From NCBI GenBank assembly GCA_947247005.1, contig OX365955.1:38047822-38111821 (forward strand): a DNA stretch of 64,000 bases, read 5' to 3'. The stretch is from Spisula solida (lineage: Eukaryota; Mollusca; Bivalvia; Venerida; Mactridae). A program made the translations under genes and the position numbers. Of this stretch, positions 33,901-37,399 are shown one piece after another. The notes beneath the pieces were generated by a model. The model was not told the DNA's origin and ran no database searches. It saw only the letters and a list, made by a program, of their open reading frames with translations. The first letter of the stretch is position 1. Every line of letters starts with the position of its first letter.

Positions 33901-34954
33901 AATGTATTTACATCATGCTTCATACCTGTTTGGTGTCACAGAGGTCCAAGCCTTGTACTATTATGCCAATTTTGCAAATAAAACTTGAAACATATTTGAC
34001 TGTTGAGACTCTTACCTTCTATTATTCGAATAATCATTTTTAAACAATTTCCTGGATGAACGTTTACATTGTTATGCCTTATCATGCTTTCTTGTTCTAT
34101 ATCAGTCAGTTAGAACAACAATATTTCTTAGTATTGTCCACAAAGTTCTATTAAAACATTGAAAAAAATATTTATCCGAAATATTAAGAATTTCAAATCA
34201 AACTGCCTTGAATATCAAAATATTGAAAATTAAACTCTATCTGAAATACAAATGCACATTTCATAAAAATATTAGAATCAAACTTTTGGAACTCTAATTG
34301 AAATAATGAAAGTCACAAGTTTCAAAAATACATGATGTATTGAAATACTGAAAATTAACCTTTTGGTCTAATGCCTTCATACTTTGCAGTGTTAGATTTT
34401 AGCGCTGTATAGTATGGGTTGGCATTCCACTATAGGCACAAACTATTTTTTAACATGTTGTAATTGTTTCATATTTGCTTATTTCAGATCGTGTTCAAGG
34501 CAAATTTCAACGGCGAGGTTCGTTCTCTGCGCTGGGTAGTAACTATTTATCATCCTCCTCCTCGTCTTACTCACCTAGTACCGCTGGTTACTCATCACCA
34601 TCAATGCGTCGTGCTTCTAATGTATCTAGCTCTTACGATTCCTCCTCCTACACGTCAAATTACGGAGGCGGCTCTTCAAGTTACGATAGAAGTACCAGTA
34701 GTTACGGAGGTGGTTCCGGTAGTTACGGAGGAGGTTCCGGTAGTTACGGAGGAGGTTCCGGTAGTTACGGTAGCTATAGCAGCAGCTACGGTGGAGGTTA
34801 TGACTCTTCATACAAAACTAATTATAGCAGCGGATACTCATCGACTTACAGTGGTACTTCATTACGTACGGCCAGAAAGTACGACGATAGCATTGGCAGT
34901 AGCAGCTCTTATAAATCTACACGTCGTTCAATGAGGGGTCAGTCAGTGGCGTAA
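255..34954 (+). CDS. unc-22: Twitchin-like giant muscle protein kinase, 3' part (short C-terminal form)
   Basis: This is the 3' part of a twitchin-type gene (C. elegans unc-22, Drosophila projectin). These are thick-filament proteins of muscle made of Ig and Fn3 modules with one Ser/Thr kinase near the C-terminus. I placed 42 exons by GT-AG sites, phase and domain continuity; most Ig/Fn3 borders are phase 1. Visible in the translation are Fn3 signatures (W-x-P-P-x-D-G-G, Y-x-F-R-V-x-A-x-N), Ig signatures (D-x-G-x-Y) and a full kinase with its linker and regulatory tail. The order Ig-Ig-Fn3-linker-kinase-tail-Ig is diagnostic of the titin/twitchin family. The gene is truncated at the left edge: the first exon begins in phase 1, so upstream exons are missing. 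Exons use a restricted set of codons, as expected for an abundant muscle protein. A longer 3' end is encoded at 44795-61759. Twitchin is preferred over titin because the kinase reads HLDIKPEN and the post-kinase Ig set totals five. Confidence 0.93.
980..1196 (+). repeat. 39-bp minisatellite, about 5.5 copies, next to a splice donor
   Basis: The unit contains GGGGGCAGGGGCATATAG followed by ATTGGCTCTTGTTACAATT. The array starts about 30 bp after the donor at 948. The unit length is a multiple of three, so frames through it stay open by chance. Confidence 0.93.
1553..1855 (+). CDS. unc-22: Fn3 domain (single exon)
   Basis: One phase 1-1 exon encodes a complete fibronectin type III module. It starts D-K-P-G-A-P-E-G-P, has W-K-P-P-L-E-D-G in the B-C region, Y-V-V-E-K-C in strand C', and Y-K-F-R-V-R-A-E-N-M-Y-G in strand F. 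It directly follows the Ig domain, matching the A-band style Ig-Fn3 super-repeat. Confidence 0.93.
2312..2913 (+). CDS. unc-22: Fn3 domain (exons 2312-2416, 2719-2913)
   Basis: This Fn3 module is split at the conserved G-G-N-P-I-S-G/Y-I-V-E-K-K point by a phase-1 intron. The same split point is used in several other Fn3 domains of this gene. The second exon has V-E-F-R-V-K-A-V-N-D-G-G-P-G. The donor after the second exon reads GTGAGT. Confidence 0.92.
3166..3320 (+). repeat. SINE-like dispersed repeat R2
   Basis: The block starts GATTTATAAAGCGCCC and contains TTCAAAGGCACTTTAC, GTTGCAGCCACAAG and CATGATCTGACCAGAGG. A second copy begins at 63829 and runs off the window end. About 150 bp is conserved between the copies. 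No poly(A) tail is seen. Confidence 0.6.
3475..3770 (+). CDS. unc-22: Fn3 domain (first part of exon 3475-3929)
   Basis: This is the third consecutive Fn3 module. It shows W-T-K-P-K-N-D-G-G-S-K-I-Q-G, Y-V-V-E-K-K and Y-Q-F-R-V-R-A-I-N-S-L-G. It shares its exon with the N-terminal half of the next Ig domain, so the usual domain-border intron is absent here. The boundary near 3770 is approximate. Confidence 0.92.
3771..7900 (+). CDS. unc-22: Ig domain (exons 3475-3929 second part, 7777-7900)
   Basis: The N-terminal half (V-P-F-T-G-V-P-K-P-T-A-K-W-F) ends at a phase-0 donor at 3930. The C-terminal half at 7777-7900 has T-R-S-D-T-G-R-Y-K-L. The phase-0 split falls at the same place as in Ig domain 1. 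The intron of about 3.85 kb between them is filled with minisatellites and dispersed repeats, and I see no further exon in it. Confidence 0.87.
5070..5484 (+). repeat. 43-bp minisatellite, about 9 copies
   Basis: The unit centres on ACCAATCTGAAGGTCTGATG followed by CATTTTGACACGTTTCAG. Divergence grows toward both ends. The array is intronic. Confidence 0.9.
5620..6050 (+). repeat. Dispersed repeat R3 ending ACAAACATCTCTTGTT
   Basis: A block with CTTTGATGAGGGGGTAGT, GCTTTGCACACGTC, repeated TAGACC and CAAAGGTCA motifs, ending AACAAACATCTCTTGTT. It is shared with 33643-33898, so it is an interspersed element. No ORF is seen. Confidence 0.6.
6349..6830 (+). repeat. 31-bp minisatellite, about 15 copies
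   Basis: The unit is AGAGCACAAGTGGAAGGGGT followed by GTATAAAGGAT, with variants AATTGG and AGTTTG. Because 31 is not a multiple of three and the unit has no stop on the minus strand, all three minus frames are open. This is not coding evidence. Confidence 0.93.
7618..7672 (+). mobile_element. Truncated Harbinger-type MITE (left end only)
   Basis: The left end GGGTGGTATTCAATATTGAT, preceded by CAG, matches the complete copies at 19559 and 50706. It is lost after about 55 bp. Confidence 0.6.
8226..8528 (+). CDS. unc-22: Fn3 domain (single exon)
   Basis: This phase 1-1 exon encodes a whole Fn3 module: D-A-P-G-K-P-E-G-P, W-K-P-P-K-D-D-G-G, Y-I-V-E-K-K-K-K and Y-E-F-R-V-M-A-E-N-A-N-G. It closely resembles the module at 1553-1855. 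Confidence 0.93.
8955..10224 (+). CDS. unc-22: Fn3 domain (exons 8955-9105, 10073-10224)
   Basis: This Fn3 module is split by a phase-2 intron after P-K-W-T. The second exon carries Y-E-F-R-V-A-A-V-N-N-A-G. The donor at 9106 is followed 13 nt later by a hammerhead-like motif. The acceptor at 10071-10072 sits in the last unit of a 40-bp minisatellite. Confidence 0.9.
9119..9154 (+). ncRNA. Hammerhead-ribozyme-like motif
   Basis: The core CTGATGA is at 9119-9125. It is followed by a perfect 7-bp stem II (9127-9133 with 9137-9143, loop GTG), then GAAA at 9144-9147. ACGT can form a minimal stem III, and GTC ends at the expected cleavage site 9151. GGT at 9152-9154 can pair with ACC just 5' of the core. 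This minimal type I shape is known from Penelope-like retroelements of animals. It lies 13 nt inside an intron. Confidence 0.6.
9640..10072 (+). repeat. 40-bp minisatellite, about 10 copies, running into a splice acceptor
   Basis: The unit contains TATGTTCCACAAGCTAGACC followed by ACAATATCATGTTAATGTTG. The final TATGTTCTACAG unit is the acceptor of exon 10073-10224. Confidence 0.93.
10248..10535 (+). mobile_element. Broken copy of the CCTAGGTCCCACTGAG MITE
   Basis: Two TIR-like ends (10248-10266 and 10385-10405) and about 130 bp of the internal sequence match the complete copies at 23725 and 30537. The copy is rearranged. Confidence 0.5.
10798..11651 (+). CDS. unc-22: Ig domain (exons 10798-10916, 11484-11735 first part)
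   Basis: The first exon has A-K-K-G-T-P-F-K-I and P-T-C-E-W-T-N and ends in phase 0. The second starts S-G-S-K-V-S-E-E-P-G and has E-K-G-D-A-G-K-Y-N-L. The acceptor region of the second exon is triplicated at 11336, 11409 and 11483. I chose the last copy because only it continues into a full Ig reading frame. Confidence 0.88.
11325..11495 (+). repeat. Triplicated splice acceptor (73-74 bp units)
   Basis: TTATTACAG followed by a short exon start (AGTGGCAGTAAG, or AACGGCGGTAAG in the first copy) and GTGAGT occurs with acceptors ending at 11336, 11409 and 11483. Copies 2 and 3 are nearly identical and copy 1 is diverged. Confidence 0.92.
11652..12363 (+). CDS. unc-22: Fn3 domain (exons 11484-11735 second part, 12144-12363)
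   Basis: The Fn3 starts D-A-P-G-K-P-E-T-P within the Ig exon, with no intron at the Ig/Fn3 border. It continues after a phase-0 intron placed right after W-N-P-P-K. The second exon has E-D-G-G-A-P-I-S-N-Y-I-V-E-K-K and Y-K-F-R-V-M-A-E-N. Confidence 0.9.
12851..14223 (+). CDS. unc-22: Fn3 domain (exons 12851-13039, 14110-14223)
   Basis: The first exon has W-Q-K-P-K-S-D-G-G-K-K-I-L-G and Y-V-V-E-Y-K-E and ends in phase 1 at 13039. The second has Y-E-F-R-V-R-A-K-N-E-A-G-L-S-E-P. The last part of the first exon and its donor are copied about ten more times in the intron, as an 11-copy minisatellite counting the exon. I take the first copy as the functional donor because all later copies are intronic repeat. 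Confidence 0.88.
13016..13725 (+). repeat. 64-bp minisatellite of 11 copies made from an exon end and its donor
   Basis: The first unit is the last 20 or so bases of exon 12851-13039 plus its donor. Each later unit repeats GGGAACCAACTTTACTG, then GTAAACATACATTATCTGG and TACCCGGGACAGTGCTTATA. GAC/AAC and ACCCGG/ACCTGG variants alternate, suggesting duplication of unit pairs. Confidence 0.93.
14505..14950 (+). mobile_element. Non-autonomous hAT-type element with 8-bp target duplication
   Basis: The inverted ends are TAGGACCGGGA and TCCCGGTCCTA, with further inverted AACCGGTT blocks inside. The flanks are the perfect 8-bp repeat ATGAAATG (14497-14504 and 14951-14958). An 8-bp duplication and TAGG ends are typical of hAT transposons. 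There is no transposase. Confidence 0.85.
14991..16288 (+). CDS. unc-22: Fn3 domain (exons 14991-15095, 16091-16288)
   Basis: This Fn3 is split at the conserved G-G-S-K-I-T-G/Y-L-V-E-K-K point, phase 1. It contains M-E-F-R-V-S-A-I-N-A-A-G in the second exon. It is the third Fn3 of an Ig-Fn3-Fn3-Fn3 group. The upstream intron carries a complete hAT-type MITE. Confidence 0.9.
16794..17556 (+). CDS. unc-22: Ig domain (exons 16794-16905, 17384-17556)
   Basis: This Ig is split by a phase-2 intron inside the strand-C tryptophan codon (E-I-T-W). The same split occurs in the Igs at 20525 and 30902. The first exon has F-S-V-Q-C-D-G-K-P. The second has Y-K-N-G-I-P-L and G-S-D-S-G-Q-I-S-C-E-L, so both Ig cysteines are present. 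Confidence 0.9.
18105..18383 (+). CDS. unc-22: Ig domain (single exon)
   Basis: A complete Ig module lies in one phase 1-1 exon. It starts P-P-R-I-D-K-E-V, with M-V-G-E-P-W-K-L-K-L and M-G-D-S-G-A-Y-K-I-E-V-S-N-D-S-G. The expected strand-C tryptophan is absent: the segment reads F-E-V-K-V-K-R-D. This is the second Ig of an Ig-Ig pair preceding Fn3-Fn3. Confidence 0.88.
18706..19527 (+). CDS. unc-22: Fn3 domain (exons 18706-18878, 19398-19527)
   Basis: The first exon has V-P-S-A-P-T-G-P, W-K-P-P-K-E-D-G-G and Y-M-V-E-R-Q and ends in phase 0 with donor GTGAGT. The second has Y-L-F-R-V-S-A-I-N-D-N-G-Q-S-E-P and ends in phase 1. A Harbinger-type MITE lies 31 bp past its donor. Confidence 0.91.
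19559..19703 (+). mobile_element. Harbinger-type MITE with CAG target duplication
   Basis: A 145-bp element with ends GGGTGGTATT and AATACCAACC, flanked by CAG on both sides. It is about 90% similar by eye to the copy at 50706-50851. A 3-bp CWG duplication fits the PIF/Harbinger group. Confidence 0.75.
19992..20294 (+). CDS. unc-22: Fn3 domain (single exon)
   Basis: A whole Fn3 lies in one phase 1-1 exon: V-P-N-A-P-G-I-P-E-V, W-A-K-P-S-S-D-G-G-G-K-I, Y-W-I-D-K-R and Y-E-F-Q-V-F-A-E-N-G-A-G. Confidence 0.93.
20525..21538 (+). CDS. unc-22: Ig domain (exons 20525-20636, 21366-21538), first of the pre-kinase Ig pair
   Basis: This Ig is split in the strand-C tryptophan codon (E-I-S-W, phase 2). 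The first exon has F-E-C-E-V-K-G-T-P-K-P. The second has D-E-Y-S-V-R-A-V-N-R-G-G. By position it matches the first Ig of the Ig-Ig-Fn3 block that precedes the kinase in titin (A168-A170). Confidence 0.9.
21149..21344 (+). mobile_element. MITE with TACTGTAAACCAA inverted ends and TTTCGCG motifs
   Basis: The 13-bp ends TACTGTAAACCAA and TTGGTTTACAGTA are perfect inverted repeats, followed by CTTTCGCG-like sequence on both sides. It ends about 21 bp before the acceptor of exon 21366. A relative may lie at about 13722-13880 (ACTGTAAAATCAAG ends). Confidence 0.7.
21998..22282 (+). CDS. unc-22: Ig domain (single exon), second of the pre-kinase Ig pair
   Basis: A complete Ig lies in one phase 1-1 exon: P-P-K-I-N-L-P-P-R-F, I-P-F-T-G-N-P-K-P-T-V-K-W-M-R-D-G-T-E and E-D-E-G-P-W-R-I-Q-L-D-N-D-L-G. 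The usual strand-F tyrosine motif (D-x-G-x-Y) is G-P-W here. Confidence 0.92.
22404..22640 (+). mobile_element. Degraded copy of the GAGATGCTTCGGGAGAT MITE
   Basis: Internal sequence (AAATCTCAGCTCAAATCAGA, GTCTCCCACGGACATTA, AGATGAGATTTAGC) parallels the complete copy at 53217-53471. The ends are decayed. Confidence 0.5.
22847..23689 (+). CDS. unc-22: Pre-kinase Fn3 domain (exons 22847-23012, 23538-23689)
   Basis: This is the last Fn3 before the kinase. It has D-R-P-G-S-P-R-F-P, W-K-P-P-L-T-D-G-G-S, Y-I-I-E-K-L and Y-Q-F-R-V-S-A-E-N-F-Y-G. In the twitchin family this Fn3 packs beside the N-linker and kinase as a regulatory unit. A 216-bp MITE lies just after its final donor. Confidence 0.93.
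23725..23940 (+). mobile_element. 216-bp MITE with AAGCCTAGGTCCCACTGAG ends
   Basis: The 19-bp inverted ends are perfect (CTCAGTGGGACCTAGGCTT on the right). Other copies are at 30537-30750 and 61383-61591, and a broken one is at 10248-10535. It lies 35 bp after a donor. No ORF is present. Confidence 0.85.
24258..24860 (+). CDS. unc-22: N-terminal kinase linker (exon 24258-24323 and start of exon 24820-24913)
   Basis: This short segment joins Fn3 to the kinase. It reads D-E-F-G-R-R-Q-R-G-K-Y in the small first exon, then Y-F-D-L-W-K-K-Y-V-P-Q-P-V-E-V-K at the start of the second. The F-D-x-W-K-x-Y-x-P-Q-P pattern is the known N-linker of twitchin kinases, which lies along the kinase and takes part in stretch-dependent inhibition. 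Confidence 0.88.
24820..28030 (+). CDS. unc-22: Twitchin-type Ser/Thr kinase domain (exons 24820-24913, 25369-25572, 26087-26228, 26484-26683, 27407-27559, 27958-28081 first part)
   Basis: This is a full MLCK/titin-family kinase domain in six exons. The glycine loop G-S-G-A-F-G-V-V spans the first intron. The ATP lysine is in V-F-V-A-K-F and the helix-C glutamate in V-K-N-E-I. The catalytic loop is H-L-D-I-K-P-E-N, where the usual HRD arginine is leucine, as in twitchins. The magnesium site is I-D-F-G-L-A and the activation-segment end is A-E-F-A-A-P-E-I. The helix-F region D-M-W-A-V-G-V-L is followed by L-L-S-G-L-S-P-F-A-G. All catalytic residues are present, so activity is expected, unlike degenerate family members. 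The exon starting at 27407 is preceded by about ten tandem copies of its own acceptor. Confidence 0.95.
26884..27420 (+). repeat. About 59-bp minisatellite made from a kinase-exon acceptor, about 10 units
   Basis: Seven good units contain TTTTTCAG followed by the first 22 nt of exon 27407 (TCTGAGTGGATTGTCCCCCT and TT), then AT-rich filler. Two decayed units come next, then the real junction at 27406/27407. Confidence 0.93.
28031..28597 (+). CDS. unc-22: C-terminal regulatory (autoinhibitory) tail of the kinase (exons 27958-28081 second part, 28495-28597)
   Basis: After the kinase come R-I-P-S-S-R-Y-D-K-I-R, K-I-K-A-K-Y-A-D-W-P-M-P, G-R-I-A-N-F-S-S-L-R-K-H-R-P and E-Y-S-I-Y-D-A-Y-F. This is the conserved regulatory tail of the twitchin family, which folds into the active site and blocks it. 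The donor at 28598 is followed 8 nt later by a 45-bp minisatellite. Confidence 0.92.
28606..28874 (+). repeat. 45-bp minisatellite, 6 copies, next to a donor
   Basis: The unit is ATACCTATCCCATTAAAGTT followed by CAACCTCTCTAGAGCAACAC and AATGG. It begins 8 nt after the donor of exon 28495-28597. Confidence 0.93.
29706..29849 (+). mobile_element. Foldback element, 144 bp
   Basis: AGAATAATAGGTTAGTGCCG at the left is matched by CGGCACTAACCTATTATTCT at the right. The inner arms (TTTATC and GATAAA) also pair partly. It has no coding capacity. Confidence 0.75.
30098..30197 (+). mobile_element. Short palindromic element, 100 bp
   Basis: TAGTATACC, ACAATGGTTTG and GTTCTGATGC on the left are mirrored by GCATCAGAAC, CAAACCATTGT and GGTATACTA on the right. 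It would form a strong hairpin. Confidence 0.75.
30537..30750 (+). mobile_element. MITE with AAGCCTAGGTCCCACTGAG ends, second copy
   Basis: It has the same ends and internal sequence as 23725-23940, with two mismatches in the right end (CTCAGTGAAACCTAGGCTT). Confidence 0.8.
30902..32012 (+). CDS. unc-22: Post-kinase Ig 1 (exons 30902-31019, 31840-32012)
   Basis: This Ig directly follows the regulatory tail: D-R-R-E-A-I-P-K-F-I-R-K-P, F-D-C-K-I-I-A-A-S-P-P-I-V-T-W, then M-E-D-K-G-E-Y-I-V-K-A-E-N-S-F-G. It is split in the strand-C tryptophan codon (phase 2). The second exon's acceptor is 15 bp from a repeat-rich MITE. Confidence 0.92.
31329..31824 (+). mobile_element. CCACAGTGTATAAA element with expanded internal CAATAAGTCATACA repeats
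   Basis: The ends are CCACAGTGTATAAA and TTTATACCCTGTGA. Internally, CACAATAAGTCATACA and AGTGATCGGAAATCACAGAT motifs recur at least eight times. Shorter copies lie at 37098-37277, 43105-43290 and 45628-45782. Confidence 0.7.
32248..33600 (+). CDS. unc-22: Linker and post-kinase Ig 2 (exons 32248-32293, 32809-32956, 33420-33600)
   Basis: A 46-nt micro-exon (E-G-E-K-L-L-P-A-R-D) and a proline/glutamate-rich linker (M-P-P-P-E-L-K-E-V-E-K-P) lead into the second post-kinase Ig: L-R-P-R-F-I-Q-L-G-G-E-F-K-L, P-K-V-T-W-Y-K-D-G and V-A-D-T-G-I-Y-R-C-L-A-I-N-D-L-G. Its last exon ends in phase 1 on a G. It can join either the short-tail exon at 34488 (codon GAT) or the Ig exon at 44795 (codon GGT). 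Confidence 0.92.
33643..33898 (+). repeat. Dispersed repeat R3, second copy
   Basis: It shares TTTGATGAGGGAGTA, CTTTGCACATGTC and the terminal ACAAACATCTCTTGTT with 5620-6050. Confidence 0.6.
34488..34954 (+). CDS. unc-22: Alternative last exon: Ser/Gly/Tyr-rich C-terminal tail
   Basis: This terminal exon adds about 155 residues after post-kinase Ig 2 and stops at TAA 34952-34954. It starts D-R-V-Q-G-K-F-Q-R-R-G-S, then becomes almost wholly Ser, Gly and Tyr, with four G-G-G-S type repeats around 34665-34770 and many S-S-Y and G-Y steps. It is predicted to be disordered. Two basophilic RRxS motifs (34511-34522 and 34607-34618) and an R-R-S near the end resemble protein kinase A sites. The acceptor is TTATTTCAG. 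No domain is recognisable. A second open frame on the same strand is only a shadow. The exon cannot be internal because it contains the stop, so it defines a short isoform relative to the exons at 44795 onward. Confidence 0.85.
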
Positions 34955-37070
34955 TGTGACTAGTAACATTAGTGAATGTATTAATTCTAGACGAAACACT
35001 GTCATGTGACTAACACTTGCACCATGAGCAGTGAAATGCTATTATATATATACTCAACAAGTGCTTTCTGTATATGTAACCAGTTAACATTTAATATAAT
35101 CTTTCCTGAGCGATGGAAACGACTTCTTTCTATCTCTTTATCATTACGGGAAAGCCTGACATGTCTAGCTGTGACACTGTTTGCTTCTGAAAGTTTCTGA
35201 ACATGATTGTGTGAAATGGATGCAACGTCTCAAGCTTTATAAGATGTCTGAATTAGATGAGTTAGGAAGACTTTTATGTCTGGAAAATATGACATTTCTG
35301 TGAACTTGAAAGTTGTTTCCTTTTTTTGTTAAAATTGTAGAATTAGTGTTTGTTGATGTATATTCATATTCATATGCTTGTTTATTTGTTGATTTTAAAG
35401 TTTAATAACAAAGAAATACTATAATTTTCTTTTGAAAATTTTGTAAAAATATAATTAATTTGTTGATTATGAGAATATTTATATGTATTTAAAGTATACG
35501 CTGTGTGTGTATAACTTTCGCGTTAAAAAAATCTCTCTTTTTTCGGAAAGACGTATAAAAATAGAGGAATTCACGTAGTCGTATCTGCATTTTGTTGCAT
35601 ATAGTGAAACCGTATGGATATTGTACTTGTATGAATGATATATGATACTGGATATATTTGTATATATTTACATGTTTGATTTCCATTCATTTCGCTATTT
35701 TAACTATATACAACCTGCAGTGACCTGTGACCTGCATGTAATATACATAATCAAATGATTTACATGAATATTCATTAGATATTATCCAATTATGCGTTTA
35801 CGTGAATATTCATAAGGAATTCTCTTCGTTTCTGTTGAAAATTTCTTATTTGATTTTAAAACATTTCTTGGAAAAAAAATTACTTTATATGTTTTTATTT
35901 TGACTTAAGTCTTCTGTTTAATGAAGTCAAACCAATAACTTTTGATTTATTTATATACTTCAAGATGTGAATATTTATTAACCATATTAATATAATATTT
36001 ATTTTTTGCTGATGTTTTGTTTTTCTCGTGACATGAATGTTACAGCAGCAGATGCTACATACATAAAGCACTGTCATTTTGGTATATAGCATTTTCGTCG
36101 ATGTCGTATGCAAATGAAATTTGGTCGAAATGCATTGCACATTTTTACTTCACCATCTTTCGCATTAACGACACAGAGATGGCGCAATGTTTATGACTCT
36201 GAGATAATGCAATGTTTGAGTCTGTTGCCTTGGACTCAAATGATACACATGGGCCGTTAAAATTGTGCAATATGCAATTTACCAAATTTGGTAAATGGTA
36301 AATGTTATTTTGAGTATCTCATAAATTTGTCATGTACTGTAACCATGGCAACGAAATATATTTTATTTGTAAATATGTAGCGTGATTCAGCTGATGTTTG
36401 TTCTGTGATACTTATACCATATGCTTGGTTCGGAATGAAGAAATATTTTTACATATATTCATATTCAATAATTCGAAGTCTTATAGTTCAAACATGTATT
36501 TGGTGGTTCTACAAAAAAAAAATTCACTTCAGTACAACATAATGTAATAGTAAGTAATCAACAAGTTTGTCATAACCATATTCTAAAGCATTGACTGTAG
36601 ATTTTTAAAAATTTGAAATCTTGTTCATAAGGCTACATGGTTCATGTGTCGTATTTTGTAGAAAGTTTTACCTATAAAAACTCCTTAATGGCGCAGAGAT
36701 CGTTAATTGAATGTTTGAATGTCGGTATTATGCAACTTTTACCTCTATAAACACATAGTAAGAATTGTTTTCGCTTTTCGTAAATTTATCATATTGTTGT
36801 TGGCTGCCACTGCTCGTACAGTGTGTGTAACCTTATTGACTCGATGATTCATATAACTGATTCAGTCCTTGTCAATCAAGATGCAATTACATATACTTGC
36901 CCTTTTTGTCCCCTTTCTGAACCTTGTAAGTTGCCCCCCTTTTGCCCTCTTTCAATACAGGTGCAATGAATACATTTTTTTACTAGTCTGTAAAGATAAA
37001 ATTTTGTTTGCAGTGTTTGACACATTGTTTTATAAAATAAAAAATAAACAAAAAAGTTTTGCTGTTCTTG
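34955..37070 (+). other. Probable 3' UTR of the short twitchin form
   Basis: This AT-rich sequence without credible ORFs follows the stop at 34954. Two overlapping AATAAA signals lie at 37036-37041 and 37043-37048, followed by a T/G-rich stretch, which makes a plausible poly(A) site. The end is inferred only; earlier non-canonical sites are possible. Confidence 0.45.
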
Positions 37071-37097
37071 TTTCTGCTGACAACATCTTTCTATCAA

Positions 37098-37277
37098 CCA
37101 CAGTGTATAAAGGAGTCAACTTCCTGTTATCACAATAAGGCATACATGTTAAATTGTATAGTCTTCCAATAAGTCATACAGTGATCAGAAATCACATGCT
37201 TTTGCTCACAATAAGTCATACAAGTTGAATTGTATAGTATCCCAAAGTCGTACAGTAATTTGGTTTATACGCTGTGG
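37098..37277 (+). mobile_element. CCACAGTGTATAAA element, 180 bp copy
   Basis: The ends CCACAGTGTATAAA and TTTATACGCTGTGG are 14-bp inverted repeats with one mismatch. It lies just downstream of the putative poly(A) signal of the short twitchin form. Confidence 0.75.
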
Positions 37278-37399
37278 CACCACCATATATTGAATAAGTA
37301 TCTTACTCCCAAAGCCATTTGTTAGTAACGACTGATTGGATGTTTTAATGGACTCTTTAGTACCAACAAGCCTACAAGTTGTACATATCTGAGGCATGT

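Noticed and set aside
34464..34934. Second long plus-strand frame over the terminal exon
   Set aside because: It is a frame shadow. The frame continuous with exon 33420-33600 is the Ser/Gly/Tyr one ending at 34954.
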